Assembly (NCBI GenBank): GCA_963457665.1
Contig: OY735215.1
Location: 46,182,138-46,246,137, forward strand
DNA length: 64,000 nucleotides
Direction: 5' to 3'
DNA from: Thysanoteuthis rhombus
Taxonomy: Eukaryota > Mollusca > Cephalopoda > Oegopsida > Thysanoteuthidae
How positions within the stretch are numbered: position 1 is the first letter of the stretch; each line of letters opens with the position of its first letter. Shown in pieces: positions 32,596 through 44,100 of the stretch. A program made the position numbers and the translations under genes. The notes under the pieces are model-generated. The model searched no databases. It saw only the letters and a list, made by a program, of their open reading frames with translations, and was not told the DNA's origin.

Positions 32596-33329
32596 TTTTC
32601 ATTTAATGGTAGAAAATTAAGCTGGTGTTCTCGGTTGTCTCCGAATTTTAATGATGGCCCATTTAATGACTGCATCACTCTGTGTACACAATTGGTTATC
32701 GGTGCTTGCTGTGTAGGAAGGGTCCATTTCATAGACTTGTTTCATCACTCGCTCTCCCCAACTTGTGATTTTGTGTCGTACTAAGCTAAATAAATAACTA
32801 TTACCAAAATAGATATTGCTGTATTGTTAACTGAGGTTACAATGTCTATTCGATGAGGTAAACATCCGATTTCCTTGAAGTTTAATTATTGTCTGCACTG
32901 TGTTGCAGTAGGAATAGTGCCGTCTTTTTTCCCTGATGCTGATAGTGGTCCTATATAATCTGCTATAGGTACCAGCAGTCTACAACTGCGATGTCCACGT
33001 CATTGACAAATGGGAGGTCCAATTCATTTGCACAAGTCCTGTATCTGCGTGCAGGGAGAAGTAAATGACACCATTCCGGGGTCTAGTCGCCTCTATTTCG
33101 CATATTGCAAACCTGTGGAGCCTGGACCATAGTCAGCGTAAGGAAACTAACTAACAGTGTCTGCATACTTATGTGACCATTTTGGAATAACACTGATGAA
33201 AATGTTTTTACTTGTCGGCCATGTTGTTCATCGTGGAGCTGTTGCATTTGATAAATTATGCCAAGAAATAGATTTTGCACAAGAACAATTCTAAAAATGG
33301 CAATAGATCTAAATATAGTTATAGATTAT
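32596..33329. other. No recognised gene
   Basis: Unique-looking sequence with small frames on the minus strand that match nothing known. Confidence 0.45.
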
Positions 33330-33500
33330 CTAAATTGGCAACATTGAAAAGAGTCAACTGAGAATACTTCAAAGCCGTAATTTCGTATAGCGGACGGAAA
33401 TTTTACATGATTATTATGGTAGACTGATCCACATATGTCGAAGTCCGGTTCCTTCCATACATATAACTTTGAAACGGACACTTATCTAGTGATATTAATT
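33330..33500 (+). repeat. Family H repeat, copy 1
   Basis: Blocks GAATACTTCAAAGCCGTA, TATAGCGGACGGAAA, TGATTATTATGGTAGACTG recur in order and spacing at 34975-35150. Confidence 0.55.
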
Positions 33501-33557
33501 CGCCGTTTTAATACGTAGAATAGATAGATGATAACTTCGATTAAAAGAATTATACCT

Positions 33558-33969
33558 GAATTACCAGAAAGAAGAGAGAGATTAGGCAAATTATCAGAAA
33601 TAAGAAAGAGGTTGGGCAAATAACCAGAAAGAAGAAAAAGATCTGGCAAATTACTAGAAAGAAAGAAGATCGTATGCGAATTACCAAATAAGGATAGAGA
33701 TCGGGCAAATTACCAGAAAGAAATCAGAGGTTGGGCGATTTACCAGAAAGAAATAAGACATCAGGCAAATTACCAGAAACATTGGGCGAATTATCAGAAA
33801 GAAGAAAGAGATAGGGTAAATTACCAAAAAAGAGAGAGGGATAGGGCAAATTATCAGAAAGGAGAAAGAGATCTGGCGAATTAACAAGAAGAAGAAAGAG
33901 GTAGGGAGAATTACCAGAAAGAAGAAAGAGGTCCTGCGAATTATTAAAAAAAATGAAAGAGATTGGGCA
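33558..33969. repeat. 30-bp minisatellite
   Basis: About 13-14 copies of a 30-base unit near AATTACCAGAAAGAAGAAAG plus AGATCGGGCG. Units vary by a few bases and some are short. Since 30 is a multiple of three, two minus-strand frames stay open as ten-residue repeats of the form PISFFFLVIR; the open frames follow from the unit length and composition. Confidence 0.9.
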
Positions 33970-34194
33970 CATTTCATAAATTCTCCATCGGCGTAAATCA
34001 GTGATTCGGGGCAGTATGTACAGATAGTGACATGTTTTTATAGAATCTTCTACTTTTGAACTGGGTATTTCAAAGTTATTTTGTCAACCTTATGAAGTCA
34101 TAGGTTAAACAGATATTAGATAACTTACAAATCTCTTATTTGTTTCGATCCGTGATGGTCAGATCACTCTCTCACACAATATCGAGGAATGTGC

Positions 34195-34345
34195 GAATGA
34201 ACTTACGGTTAGTAAAACAGAAAATGGAATCGGCGAACTGAGTCCAAACTTTGGCTGAGTTCACTTTGCCTGATTACTCTTGGGAAAGGTATGAATCCAA
34301 TGCACCCCTTCACCTCTCGGTCATGGGTGAATAGCAAGGCAGCCG
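34195..34345 (+). mobile_element. SINE-C copy
   Basis: ACTTACGGTTAGTAAAAC (A-box remnant), GGAATCGGCGAACTGAGTCC (B box), GGGAAAGGTATGAATCCAAT and CGGTCATGGGTGAATAGC in family order. Confidence 0.65.
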
Positions 34346-34959
34346 TGGTTGCAACCAGTCTAGATGAACCACTGATTCCAAACTGCGAAAGTCCAAACCC
34401 TCGTCCAGATCCGTGAGAAGCAGGAAACAGGGAGATTAGGGAACGCGTTCCCGAAATGTATGGTTAACTGGGGAAGTTTCGACGGGCCTAGCAAGTCCGG
34501 AAAGGATTATGATGAAAATGCTCGGGTAAAATAAAGGAGAATAAAAACGGACAGATGAAATGACGTGACTGTTCACTCCACCTTCCCAGTACAAGTGGTA
34601 GATTTGGAAAAAAAAGAAAGAAAGAAAGAAAAAAAGAAAGAAAGAAAGATTTCTGTGAAGGTATCGTCGGAACACAATCTTCCTAATTCCATTTCGCTTC
34701 ATTTGGCATTGTAGCAAACCAAGTTAAGCTTATGCATCTCTGTCTGTACCCATGTACCGCGATTACTCGGTAGTTGGTCATTGTACGAAGTTGACATTGG
34801 TCAGACGTATAAGTCAGCACACAGGGTAGTGCAGTATTAAGTTTGAAGTTTTTGATTCTCGGCAAATCTTATGAAAATAGATTTTTAAAAAAATGAAGAT
34901 TAGAGATTTTTCTTCATAGTTTCTATAAATTATCTCCTTTGACTTCCGCTCTATAAAAT
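34346..34959. other. No gene; short GAAA run
   Basis: A (GAAA)n stretch at 34606-34650 is the only structure seen. Confidence 0.5.
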
Positions 34960-35215
34960 CATCTGAACTCAGGTATAATACATCTCAATTGGCAATGCAG
35001 AAGAGAAGTAAATACTCTGAAGACGTAGTCTCTTTGTACGACGGATGGGAAAATATTCTTCATGACAATTATGGAAGGCTGATTCCAAACACCATAAAAT
35101 CCCTTTCTAAACATGCACCTTTGAAAAGGACACTGCCTTAGTTTTGAAATGAATTAATTTTCTGACGACCCCTATTTATTCTGATGTCAAGTCTTATCTC
35201 CAGTGATATCCAGGT
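34960..35215 (+). repeat. Family H repeat, copy 2
   Basis: Blocks AATACTCTGAAGACGTAG, TACGACGGATGGGAAAAT, GACAATTATGGAAGGCTGA align with copy 1 at 33330-33500. Confidence 0.55.
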
Positions 35216-35838
35216 TAATCTTTAGGAACTTCACGTCAAAAGAATGTTGTTTGTTGTTTATTCTTGTAAACTATTTGTGTGACATAGGGCCGCTTTGTTG
35301 TTTCTGTAGCAATAGGTTTTACGGAATGGAGCCACAAGCTCCTCACCCAAGTGAAAAAAAAAAGATTAAAAAGGAAATACAAAATCATATCGTGTGGTTT
35401 GTTTCTCTGCCCTGGGTAGACACAACAACATATTTAGCTTCTCAAGAAAATATTAAAATGCTGCCCGGAGCTAAATGATGGGAGTAGCAGGTTTTATTAC
35501 TCCTTTTGAAATTTTCACTCCAGACGTTATCTGGTGTCGTTAGGGAACGAGTGACAGCACGTCTCCTCAAACCTCAAGCACTACATTCAATGCTCTGACG
35601 GACTTTAATGCGACCGTTGTCCTGTGGCGTTCTTACGGTTGGTGTTACCTGGGGCAGTAACGCCAGATGTCACCCCCACTGTTGCAAACTCAAAAAAAAA
35701 TTTGCACTAAATTGACCTATAATAATGACCCCCCCCCAAAAAAAAACGCGCCAAGAAACATTGTTAAGCGTTTTAAGGTCATTTTTATGATAAAAAAAAA
35801 GCTAGATACATCTAAAAGGGTTAAAAGATATCTAAAGA
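35216..35838. other. No recognised gene
   Basis: Includes a GC-richer stretch 35510-35685 with two CCAGATGTCA/TCTGGTGTC-type words, and A/C runs at 35690-35745. No feature recognised. Confidence 0.4.
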
Positions 35839-36174
35839 TTAGCTAAAATTGCTGAAAAAAGCGCTAAAAGTAGCGGTAAATGTCGAAACATCAGGGTAAC
35901 ATCCCTCTGAAGGTGTTAACCGGGACGGGCCGTATCCCCCGTCGGTAAACAAGTGCCTTTGTTTCAACTTGTTCTTTGTCCCCAAGTTCTCTTCATAGAG
36001 TCTTTGGGAGAGTTCTAAGTCCGCTGAATTTTTATGGGCACTACCGTTCCACAGCGTCTCCAATCCTCGGGCAACATTAAACAACCGTAGCCAGCTAAGA
36101 TGGTGAAGGGTTCCATCTTTTTTCATATGAATGTGTTTGCCTGCTTGTTTGTTTGTTCCAGCGCTCATGGGCAT
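35839..36174 (-). CDS. Unrecognised 111-codon open frame
   Basis: A minus-strand frame from ATG to stop with ordinary residue composition (RLFNVARGLETLWNGSAHKN region, then YGPSRLTPSEGCYPDVSTF). It is the least repeat-like unexplained frame of this part of the window. It begins inside sequence related to the end of family B, which suggests a mobile-element origin. No domain, signal peptide or splice context is seen; no function is proposed and it may be non-coding. Confidence 0.25.
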   Translation of the reverse strand: MPMSAGTNKQAGKHIHMKKDGTLHHLSWLRLFNVARGLETLWNGSAHKNSADLELSQRLYEENLGTKNKLKQRHLFTDGGYGPSRLTPSEGCYPDVSTFTATFSAFFSNFS

Positions 36175-36220
36175 GCTGTTATGTCAATGGACTTGAAAAT
36201 TGGCATCAGTACTCCACTAG
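36125..36220 (-). repeat. Family B fragment
   Basis: Contains GACTTGAAAATTGGCATCAG and GCGCTCATGGGCATGCTGTT, the end section of family B. It is the same section that is repeated in the longer copy immediately to the right. Confidence 0.55.
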
Positions 36221-36284
36221 AGCCCTTCTAAAATTTCTTTTTCTTTTTTGGAAAGAAAAGCTTTTTTTAAAAAATCTTTTCGTG

Positions 36285-36590
36285 TCTTATTTATGTATGT
36301 GACCCAGCACTCATGGCCACACCATTTTGTCTACAGACTTGAAAATTAGCATCAATACGCTGCTGGACCCCATATAAGATGTTTTTGAACTTTTGGGACC
36401 TTATTCTGGTGGATTTATCAATAACATCTAGATTCTCTAAAACATAAATATTTCTAAATGATTTTGTTATTCCAGTCGAAAACGCCAATGATGCCATAAA
36501 TGGAACCTCTTCTGACCATATTTATTCTTCGATGGAATCTTTCGTAGATAATTTCAAATTTTCACGCTTTGGTTGTTCAATTATTAACTG
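36285..36590 (-). repeat. Family B repeat, minus-strand copy
   Basis: The reverse complement reads GAAATTATCTACGAAAGAT, TTTATGGCATCATTGGCG, AATAAGGTCCCAAAAG, TTTCAAGTCTGTAGACAAAA in family B order. Unlike the plus copies, it has no family A partner. Confidence 0.65.
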
Positions 36591-38579
36591 TGATGGCGAG
36601 TATTGGTAGTTTTTCTTTCATATTCTAGCTTTCTATTAATGTTACCTCATGGTGAAGTGGAATAGTTACAGCCACCACTTCTTCCATTCCCTTATGTTAT
36701 GAGCCGTAATGAAAAAGATACGAGGGGAATATTTTTCACTTTTAGGGGAAAGAATCCAAGAGAATTTTTTTTCAACCTAAGGACTTAAAATCGAGGCGGG
36801 GGTAATTTTTTTGCACTCAGGGGTCCAAATTGAGGGTGATGATTTTCTTCCTTTTTATGGTTTCAAAACTAAAGGTGGAGATTTTCTTTTCTCCCTTTAA
36901 GAGAAAAAAAAAAGGGAAAATTGAGAGAAATTTTTTTAGCTGACAAAATCAAATGGAAATTTTCAAAATCACAGGGTGAAACACTCTCGTTTTTAGGGAT
37001 CAAAATTGACATTAGCCCCTCCATTTTTTCTAACAGTGTAAGCACTGGTATCAAATTATCTTCAAAACAAATTAGATTAAATGCTACCTGATTTCCATTA
37101 ATCTTTCTATTTCTCTTTTGGACAGCAATTAATTGTTAGGGCGAGTATATAATCAAGTAAATTCAATTAAAAAAAAAAAAGAAGGAATTTCAAATGGAAA
37201 TTTTATTGGATTTTAAAACTTAATACTCAACATTATCAATTTTGTTACAACTTTTTTCCATTGTGAAAACGAGTTACTTCCCTTTGATTATAAAAATGAT
37301 TTTTGCTTTATTTTTTTTTTTCACTCACTCTCTCTTCTGATACCAAGTGAAACAGCTTAGCCTGACACAAGGCCACAGGAGTGTTTTTGTTGTTTTTCCA
37401 CTAATGTTGTGTTTCTGAAAACATGCTGAACAAATTTTTAAGGAATTCTTTATAACAAGATTTTACAAATTTTTAGAGTTTACAATTATTTCAAATTTTC
37501 AAGATACTACAGAATTTATTTTTGAAGCAGCAGTCCCCAAGTCTTTAATCTGTCAAGAAAGAGAGAGGGTCATATAAAAAAATCTACTTATACATTGAAT
37601 TGTGACTTTTTTGTAATCATTAGCAATGTACTCTTCCATCAGAAGATCACCATTTTGCTGATAAAGATATCTCCTACCTACCAACTGAAACAATGGATTC
37701 TTCCACTCAAATATGTTCAGTAGTTTATTCTCTATTGGAAAAAAGTTTTCAATCAGTAACCTTTATATATCTGATTTTTTTTCACTGGAATTAACCAGAA
37801 AATTACATCATCTAAATGAGGATTTCACCCAACAAAGAAAATGATAAGATGATACAATTGTCCAGCTGAAATATATATGAACATATTTTGCACCGGTGTC
37901 ACATGTTGGTGTTAGAATCTAGGTAAAGGTTAGGATTTCAAACGGTGATTTTCTAGGAAAGCAGGTCCTCCTAAATTGAGGAGATTGGAGCTACACAATT
38001 TAGCCCCATTTGACTTTGTGCCATATGAAGCTTAGCTTAATAATTGTCATAAAGCTAGGATTTGAAATGTTGATTTTCTAGGAAGGCAGACCTTCAATAG
38101 AGAAAATTGATTATAATATGATCTTCCTTTCCTCGATAACTCATATGGCCTCTTGCTATACGAGTGGTTCTTGAACAGGGGACAATTTTCCCCCAAGGGA
38201 GGGATTTGTGCAGAATTTCCTGGGGAGGAAAATATAATGGTGAAATAAATTACTGCAAGATAAAAAAAGGGGAGGAATTGCGGAAAACTGGGATCACAAG
38301 GGGAAGAATGTGACCTGGGACTCCAAGAACCACAATGCTATAACAAAGCTAAACACAGTGAATGATAAAATGATAAGATAATTAAAACTCAAAAGTGAAC
38401 AGCACATATTTTTCATTTTTTTTTAATAAAAGTAAATTTAAATACAACTGATTTGTCACTCAATAAAATTTTAGTTTTGTCTTCTGTTGGTCAAATTTTT
38501 TTTCTGAAAATTTCTTTAGACTTTTTGGTCAAGTCCTCACCATATTAAATAATCATAGCTGTTACAGCTAACCACATTT
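36591..38579. other. No recognised gene
   Basis: AT-rich. Two related words, GATTTTCTAGGAAAGCAGG at about 37949 and GATTTTCTAGGAAGGCAGAC at about 38071, suggest a small local duplication; a third diverged relative is near 40905. Confidence 0.45.
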
Positions 38580-38790
38580 TTGTTTGCTAATTACATGTGT
38601 ATAAGTTTTCAGCTCCAAACATAACCAAACTTTTGCTCTGACTGACTAAATAAATGCAACTCTTGATTGATATCTCCATAAGATAATAAGAGCCAATTAG
38701 CTGAAATGTCCTCAACTTTCTTATGATGCATTTATTTAGCAAACAAAAATATGGAGAGCTGTAATAGATATAATTATTTAGCATTGAGGG
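38580..38790. repeat. Segment duplicated at 42440-42640
   Basis: Blocks TAAATAAATG, GTCCTCAACTTTC and GAGCTGTAATAGATATAATT recur in order at 42440-42640 (GTCCTCAACTTTTTTT, GGGCTGTAATAGCAATAATT). It overlaps the 3' flank of the dehydrogenase gene. Confidence 0.5.
38731..38736 (-). promoter_or_regulatory. Candidate polyadenylation signal
   Basis: AATAAA on the minus strand about 94 bases beyond the dehydrogenase stop codon. Placement is suitable for 3' end formation; not verified. Confidence 0.35.
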
Positions 38791-38829
38791 GAAAATGAAA
38801 AAGACTCGATTTCTCTCACAATTTACTTT

Positions 38830-39825
38830 TCACTGTTCTCGCTGAACAGTCAAACCAGTGACACTCTCACTGTACTCCCAGAGCTTTTTAGCCACACCTT
38901 CATCTGTTGCCGATTTGGTCAAGGGCTCTTGCAGACAGTCTGTATAATAGAACCCAGTTTCATTTTCCAGCTCCTTGGATACAATACAGTTCAAAATTGT
39001 CTGGACTCCTTGTGTAACATCCTGAAAAAAACGCCCAAACATGAAATTCAATATTTTCACCAAAACAGGAATTGAATGACGCATTATTTCTGTGCGTACG
39101 ATTCCCGGGTTGGCGCAATAGACGTTGACACCGGTGCCTTTCAGAAGACGACTCAGTTCAAGGCTGAATAGGATATTGGCCAGTTTGCTGCTGCTATAGG
39201 CCTCGGTTCGACCATAAGAGCGTTCACAATTCATGTCATCAAATTTAATGGTGGCATTTTTGTAAAGGAAGCTTGAAACTATAACAATTCGAGCAGGAGT
39301 AGATTTTTTCAACAGATTCAGTAAAAGGTTAGTCAGCAAAAAATGGCCCAAGTGATTCACTCCTAAATGCATTTCAAAGCCATCAACTGTCTTTGCGAAC
39401 GGGCAACGAAAGACTCCCGCGTTATTGACCAAAATGTCCAACCGAGATTCCTGCTCATTCACTTGAGCACAGAATTTTCGCACAGACTCCAAGGAAGATA
39501 AATCCAGCTCCATGACAATAATCTCAGTGTTAATTCCATCGATGTCTTTTGTAGCGTCTCTGATATCTTGGGCAGCCTTCTTACCTCGGTCTAAATTACG
39601 ACAGGCTAAGATCACTTTCTTGGCGTTTCGTTTGACACATTCTAAAGCTGCCTGTTTACCTAACCCTGTGTTGGCACCGGTGATGAGAATGGTTTTCCCA
39701 TCGAGGAGTTCAAGACTTTTACAGACATTTAAAGACATGAAAACTTTCCGAAACAAAACATAGAGGGCAACAGGGGAGGCCGCAGCAAGCCCAGCAAAAA
39801 CTAGATGCCTGGGATCCACATCCAT
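38830..39825 (-). CDS. Retinol dehydrogenase 11-14-like short-chain dehydrogenase
   Basis: 331 residues, normal for the SDR7C family of NADP(H)-dependent oxidoreductases acting on retinoid or other lipid aldehydes and alcohols. Residues 8-30 form a hydrophobic N-terminal anchor, so a membrane location is likely. Cofactor motif TGANTGLG at 49-56; Arg76 after ILAC favours NADP(H); DLSS at 108-111; NNAG at 134-137; NHLGHF at 157-162; catalytic Ser184/185, Tyr210 and Lys214 in YSSSK. PGIVRTE follows. All active residues are present and the frame is intact. The longer frame to 39885 is rejected because TTTCCTTCTTTTTCCAG, a strong acceptor, ends at 39828, two bases before this ATG. The coding part is a single exon. 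Substrate cannot be told from sequence. Confidence 0.92.
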   Translation of the reverse strand: MDVDPRHLVFAGLAAASPVALYVLFRKVFMSLNVCKSLELLDGKTILITGANTGLGKQAALECVKRNAKKVILACRNLDRGKKAAQDIRDATKDIDGINTEIIVMELDLSSLESVRKFCAQVNEQESRLDILVNNAGVFRCPFAKTVDGFEMHLGVNHLGHFLLTNLLLNLLKKSTPARIVIVSSFLYKNATIKFDDMNCERSYGRTEAYSSSKLANILFSLELSRLLKGTGVNVYCANPGIVRTEIMRHSIPVLVKILNFMFGRFFQDVTQGVQTILNCIVSKELENETGFYYTDCLQEPLTKSATDEGVAKKLWEYSESVTGLTVQREQ

Positions 39826-39827
39826 TT

Positions 39828-41059
39828 CTGGAAAAAGAAGGAAATAAATTGATGAATAAATAAATCGAAAAAGTAATTGCAACAAATTTTTTTCTTTAGA
39901 ATATTTCGTACATAGGTGTCAGCAGAAAGAAATTGTTAGACTGAAACTCAGCACTACCAACTCAAAAAATATTTCCACACTAGTTTGACCGCCAAAAAGC
40001 TCTGTTTAGAGAGGAAAGACTGTAAATGTCCAAATCTGCAAAAAAAACAAAACAAAAAAAAACAAAGTAGGCAAAAAATGGCCGAAACGCTTAGGCATTT
40101 CCGTGCTGATTTAGCAATTTTCACAGTCAAATTTTTATTCATCAATGACAGTATTCCATTTGGAAGAGGAAATTCAATATCCATGCTTGTATTGTAAATA
40201 AGGCATTTAACTTTTGAATACATTGAATGAAAAAAAAAGTACCAATATCCAGGCAGCTATAGAAAATAGGATTTAAACTCAAGAGAAAATCTATTTTATT
40301 CAATTCAATGTGCTCTCAATCTATTGGACCTTTAAAACCTTCTGGAAATTGGTCAGACAAAAAAATTAGGGGTTTTAGAGGGTCAGGTTATATCAATCAT
40401 GTAATTATAATGCTAAACTGGATCCTTACTTTTCGTTCATGTTAATATCTCTTTCAATGTTTCCTTGAGTTTGACAGTATTTCGTTAAGGAATCTGACCC
40501 TAACTCCAAAATAAAACATAGGCGCTATTAAAATCCAACGGTCCACTTCAACGTGCAAACTACAAATGTCAAAAGTGAGCGCATCGATCCTCAATTTTGA
40601 GAAAAATAAATTTCTCAAGGTTTTATAAGGGGCTACTTGGGCCTGCTTGAGGGCGCTTCCGAACCTTTGCACATGCTTAAGAGTGCTTGCAGGCCCAGTT
40701 GGGCGGGTTGGGTCCACACAAGCGCAATCACCTTGTTTAATTTCATGAATTTTTGATAAAATATAATTTTTCTTTCCAGTTTTATTATATATGAAGTTTC
40801 TTTTTTCTGTCAATTCTGAGGACCCTGGCTAGTAATATCTATAGGTTTGCTATGTGACTGAGATGTCTATGCTAGAGCCCAGATAAAAGACAGGGATCTC
40901 AAAAGCTGATTTTCAAGGTCGACAGGCCCTAGCCTTGAACTGCTATTTCAGCTTGTGATTTCATATTTCGTTTTTTTTTTAACAAAATGCAAAGAAATGT
41001 TTGGGATATATAAGATATCTGGGACAATATAGGGAACCCTTACGTGCCCCTCAACCTGT
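39828..41059. other. Presumed 5' intron of the dehydrogenase gene; no coding
   Basis: Upstream side of the acceptor on the minus strand. Contains A runs at 40037-40070 and a GC-richer stretch 40630-40730 in which GGGCCTGC and GCAGGCCC could pair. No exon is recognised. Confidence 0.45.
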
Positions 41060-41340
41060 TCACACCCAGGTGGGCCCATGGTCACCCTTGCTTGTACCCT
41101 TCAAACCTTGCTGAAGGCACCAAAATATTTATTATTAAAACATCAAAGGAGCCAAGATAACACCCTTCACAAGAAAAGTAACCAAATACTTCAAAGCAGT
41201 GTTTCCATACAATGGACGAAAAGTAAATGGCCCAGTTTACCATTACAGTTACATTGTGAATAGAAAACCCCGTCAAAACCTTAAAAACCAATTTTTCTAA
41301 AAACCAACCAATTCCTGTAAGATCCTATGGTATAGTGGAT
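41060..41340 (+). repeat. Family G repeat, copy 1
   Basis: Blocks CAAGAAAAGTAACCAAATAC, TTCAAAGCAGTGTTTCC, CATTACAGTTACATTG, CCTTAAAAACCAATTTTTCT recur in order at 41985-42350 and, more diverged, 51840-52205. Confidence 0.5.
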
Positions 41341-41984
41341 TCATCGAATGGAAACTAGAGGCAAAAATTTTTTTCTATTTTTCCTCAAGTAAATCTTAGG
41401 TGCTTAATTGCTGGGGTAGGGGGTTGGAAAATCCGTCACAATTTAATAAGCTGCGAGGTGGAAAACTATGGTCACCGACATAATTTAGTAGGATATGAAC
41501 AAAGAGTCGTTTGAGAAAGATATATCATAAGGGTAGGCACACATGAAGTGAAAACGTACAGTATTGACAAAAACAAGAAAATTTTCGTTTTTGTAGAAAA
41601 ATTGAACTGGAAAGTCTTTTGGAAGTAAATTATAAAATCACTGAAATTAGCAATTAGAATTAAACTTCGGGGGAATTTTTTCGAAAATCAATAAGCGGGG
41701 ATGGGGGAGGGGCAACTAAGCACCTAAAAGTTCTGGGATAAAGTGAAGCAAAAAGAAAAATACTGAATAATTTTTTGCAAGAATTTTTTTCTTGGTTTCA
41801 TTCTATGACTTTCGGTTCGTCAGTAAATTTGTAAGTTTTGAAAAAGTTCATTTTCTAAAGCCTTAGTGGGGTTTCTATGCACAATGTTTTCGATGTTTCA
41901 AAAAACAAAAGCTTCACATGTTAATGTTTTTTTTTTTGTGGTAGTCCAGCCATCCCTCAAAAATTTGATCAAAGCACAAATAAT
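41341..41984. other. No recognised feature
   Basis: AT-rich sequence between two family G copies. Confidence 0.45.
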
Positions 41985-42350
41985 TATCTGTGGAAAAAAA
42001 TTTTAAAACCTTCGCAAGGAAAGTAAGCAAATTCTTTAAAGCTATACTTCCGTGTGAATAGCAAAAAATAAGAGCTCAAGTTTAGTATTACACTTACAGT
42101 TTTAAAATCCTTGTCACACCTTAAAACATCAATTTTTCTTCTTTTTTTTTTATCTTACTGACAGATTCTCCCCGAGAGAACTAAGGTATCCTGGATAAAA
42201 AGCTCAAGAAATTACTTGAAATTTTCTATTTCTAAAAATAAAATGTTTGAAGGTAATAAAAATGAAGAAAAAAATGGCTAGAAATGTAAATATGATCAAA
42301 CCAAAAAGTTAATGGCCAAAAGTTTTACAAAAAAGCCTAATTTGTTATAT
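41985..42350 (+). repeat. Family G repeat, copy 2
   Basis: CAAGGAAAGTAAGCAAATTC, TTTAAAGCTATACTTCCG, TTACACTTACAGTTTT, CCTTAAAACATCAATTTTTC and AAAAGTTAATGGCCAAAAG. Confidence 0.55.
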
Positions 42351-42439
42351 AGAAACCCAGATTTGAAAGTCTCGATGTCCAGCAAAAGGGTCTTTTTCCC
42401 CTAAACACGGACACTAAATGACTTAAACAACTCAGCAAA

Positions 42440-42640
42440 TTTTTGTTTACTAAATAAATGTAAACATAAGTTCTTGTAACACAAACAAACCTTTGTCCTG
42501 GCCGATGTTAGGTTATTATCTCATATATATCAGCTGAGATTCCGAGACGTCCTCAACTTTTTTTACCTTTATCAAGAGAGGATTATACGGTGGGCTGTAA
42601 TAGCAATAATTTTTTAGTGTGGTGATGGAGACAAACTAGG
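42440..42640. repeat. Segment duplicated from or to 38580-38790
   Basis: See the partner segment. The two are about 3.86 kb apart in the same orientation and flank the dehydrogenase coding exon. Confidence 0.5.
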
Positions 42641-44008
42641 AAGACCCTAAGAAATGTCATCTTTTAATGCAAACTACATGTTAGTGACATTTCAAGGTTT
42701 CGCTAGAAACTAAGATTTTTTTAGTGTTATCCACGGTTTGTTAGTTAAAAGACATACTAAAATCACAAGAGAGCAACAATAACTGAAATTGTACTAAATA
42801 CGGTTCCTCTTACTTATTATTCCTACTCCAAGCAACAACTGTTTAACCCACTCAGATTGATACATTCTTTCTAGGGCAGACCCCAAACCTAAAGACCTGC
42901 AGCAAAATATATACATATCACCACGAATTAAAGTTCGGAGTTCAGATGTTTACAATACATTGCATTGTAAAAGAATTTTTAATTCAGTCGTCTTAATTTC
43001 AGAGGATAGCTGTGCTGCGTGAATAAACTAGATTTTTTTTTCAAAGCTCACGAACCTGAAAACCTCCAACTGTTTTGCTTAAAAGGAGGCCAGCTCTTAG
43101 TTAAGCATCCCAAATTTCTACGACCATTGCAAGGGGCACTCGACTTTCACTAACAACAAAGTACTTGAACATAGAGCAGATTAGATAGCAAATCCAATAA
43201 AAACTAATCTGTAAAAAATTCCGAAAATAAAATAGAAGTTAGAACTCAGTCAGCTATTCAATTAGGTGTATTCATTCCAACTCATCATACAGTCGAGAGC
43301 ACACCATTTTTTAGTTTTTGAAGCTAGTATATTTTCCGAAATAGTGTGAATAGAAATACGAATAGCTGTAAAAAAAAAAAAAAAAAAAATTGCTGATACT
43401 GATGAAAAAATAACAAGTTGAAAAGTTTTCTTTGTAGGGGGGCACCCTGGTATCAACGACTGTTTTCGACAGCTGATTCAATAGTATAAATCTCGTTCAG
43501 ATTTTGTTTTTTTTTTCAATTTAATCACATGCGGATTACTTTTTCCAGTCATACATATTGGTTTTGTTTTATGGAGTTAATTCTAATGTTTTAAAGAAAT
43601 AAAGCTTATAGCACACTAAAAGTACTGAAAATTTCATAAAAATCCGATAAGTATGTGATTTGTAGTAAGTAACAATTGTTAACGAAATAATCCGTCATTA
43701 CCGCGCGAAAATTTGTTAATGTAAATCAAGTGTTATTGCTTACTTTTTTTAGACCACAAATTGACATAATAAATGAAAATGTGTTTTTCTTTTAAAAAAC
43801 TTGAATCTTTCTGCATTAATACAAACAATAAAACAATAACTAGATTTTTTTATAAATTTGATAACGAACGCATTTCAAAATAGGGTGTGTCGACGATTTT
43901 TTAAACAAACTAAAACGTACCCGATTATCGTCGAGGAAGGGTTTTATGAACAACAAAGGCAAATAAAACAAAAGTTGAAGATTTAACTGAAGAAAGCAAA
44001 TGCAGTAT
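42641..44008. other. No recognised gene
   Basis: AT-rich with an A run at 43372-43390. Nothing supported. Confidence 0.5.
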
Positions 44009-44100
44009 ACTTACTAGGGACGAAAATAAGACTGGTTGAAGCACTACAACTAACACTAAAAGAAAGGTTATTTTGTTCAGGGGCAAAGTCCAATATCTGA
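44009..44100 (-). other. Candidate 5' non-coding exon end for the dehydrogenase gene
   Basis: On the minus strand a donor GTAAGTATA begins at 44014, after CGTCCCTA. It is the best donor I see upstream of the dehydrogenase acceptor and would give an intron of about 4.2 kb. The exon start is not defined. This is a guess from one splice site. Confidence 0.2.

Noticed and set aside
33558-33969. CRISPR array
   Set aside because: The units are contiguous with no spacers, and the window is eukaryotic.
39826-39885. Upstream Met extending the dehydrogenase by 20 residues
   Set aside because: The extension translates a polypyrimidine tract and acceptor AG; the family start with its hydrophobic anchor begins at the internal Met (39825).
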